Shown one piece after another: positions 13,747-14,165 of a stretch of DNA of 14,165 nt. Source of the DNA: an uncultured Senegalimassilia sp. (GTDB taxonomy: Bacteria; Actinomycetota; Coriobacteriia; Coriobacteriales; Eggerthellaceae). The notes beneath the pieces were generated by a model. That model searched no databases. It worked only from the letters and a program-made list of their open reading frames with translations, and was not told the DNA's origin. Numbering within the stretch: the first letter of the stretch is position 1; each line of letters opens with the position of its first letter. Both the position numbers and the translations under genes were made by a program. Location of the stretch: positions 1-14,165 of the forward strand of contig NZ_CAKUAT010000027.1 of the NCBI RefSeq assembly GCF_934636665.1, read 5' to 3'.

Positions 13747-14165
13747 GGGAAACTTCCATGCGTCGTGGCTTTTAAGCCGTTTCCGCGGGTTTGTCCAGGC
13801 GGGTGCCGCATTGCTTTCGAATATCCACCTGCCGAACCTTATCAAGGGCGGTATTCATCAGGGCGGTTCGAAAGCGGTGTGCGTACCTGGTTTGAACTGC
13901 TATTCCTGTCCAGCCGCTGCGGATGCTTGCCCTATCGGCGCCTTTCAAGCGGTGGTCGGCTCGTCGAAGTTCAGCTTCTCGTATTACGTAACCGGGTTTT
14001 TGATTTTGACGGGCGTGCTGCTGGGACGTTTCGTGTGCGGATTTTTGTGCCCGTTCGGCTGGCTGCAGGAACTGCTGCACAAGATCCCGGGCAAAAAGCT
14101 GTCAACGGGCAAACTCAAGCCGTTGAGATACGTGAAGTACGGGGTGTTGGCGTTGACCGTAGTGC
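13739..14165 (+). CDS. 4Fe-4S binding membrane protein, NapH/YccM-like (partial)
   Basis: The first 142 residues are present and the frame is open at the window edge. Cys48, Cys54, Cys57 and Cys64 (VCVPGLNCYSCPAAADACP) form a likely iron-sulfur cluster motif. After SYYVTGFLILTGVLLGRFVC comes C-x3-CP (Cys100, Cys104) in GFLCPFGWLQELLHKIP, the typical polyferredoxin membrane motif seen in NapH, NosR and related proteins. Hydrophobic stretches at about 82-100 and 130 onward indicate membrane helices. Such proteins pass electrons between the quinone pool and other carriers. The start is uncertain: TTG at 13739 (MGKGNF) overlaps the preceding gene by 8 bases, and TTG 13733 or GTG 13730 are alternatives; GGAG lies at 13725-13728. 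No good ATG is in frame. The overlap means the two genes are almost certainly co-translated. Confidence 0.85.
   Translation, partial: MGKGNFHASWLLSRFRGFVQAGAALLSNIHLPNLIKGGIHQGGSKAVCVPGLNCYSCPAAADACPIGAFQAVVGSSKFSFSYYVTGFLILTGVLLGRFVCGFLCPFGWLQELLHKIPGKKLSTGKLKPLRYVKYGVLALTVV

Overview
The window looks like chromosomal DNA from a high-GC member of the Coriobacteriia, most likely an Eggerthellaceae gut anaerobe. This is an inference from three things: strongly GC-biased codons in most genes, a dense set of two-component sensors including a 7-TM kinase-like protein, and a CXXC small protein paired with a NapH-like 4Fe-4S membrane protein. No rRNA, tRNA, CRISPR array or recognisable transposase is visible.

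Layout. Bases 1-670 hold no convincing gene. They carry a 30-bp inverted repeat with a 130-bp interior and a smaller operator-like dyad. From about 670 to 8250 everything reads leftward: a DHA2-type MFS exporter (776-2257) with its own terminator and a structured, terminator-bearing 5' leader; a lipoprotein (2514-3323); a cytosolic protein with zinc ribbons at both ends (3430-4161); and a three-gene signalling operon made of a 7-TM kinase-like sensor without visible catalytic motifs (6460-8247), a HisKA_3 histidine kinase (5024-6460) and a NarL/LuxR-type response regulator (4317-4958). From 8450 rightward lie a membrane protein with two zinc ribbons and an SPFH-domain protein ending in three tandem zinc ribbons. 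These resemble the YdjG/YdjI pair that anchors PspA at the membrane in Bacillus subtilis. A strong terminator closes this unit at 11583-11616.

The last block is a leftward OmpR-type regulator/kinase pair (11696-13509) whose start codon and stop codon overlap. Its well-formed promoter lies in the short gap facing a rightward pair: a roughly 48-residue CXXC membrane peptide (13600-13746, CD1871A-like) overlapping a 4Fe-4S membrane protein that runs off the window's end. The regulator pair is a plausible controller of these redox genes.

Most notable for follow-up are the structured leader of the MFS gene, the apparent pseudokinase in the three-gene operon, the YdjG/YdjI-like pair with freshly duplicated zinc ribbons and no PspA beside it, the dyad/promoter overlap at 13551-13579, and the long inverted repeat at the left edge.
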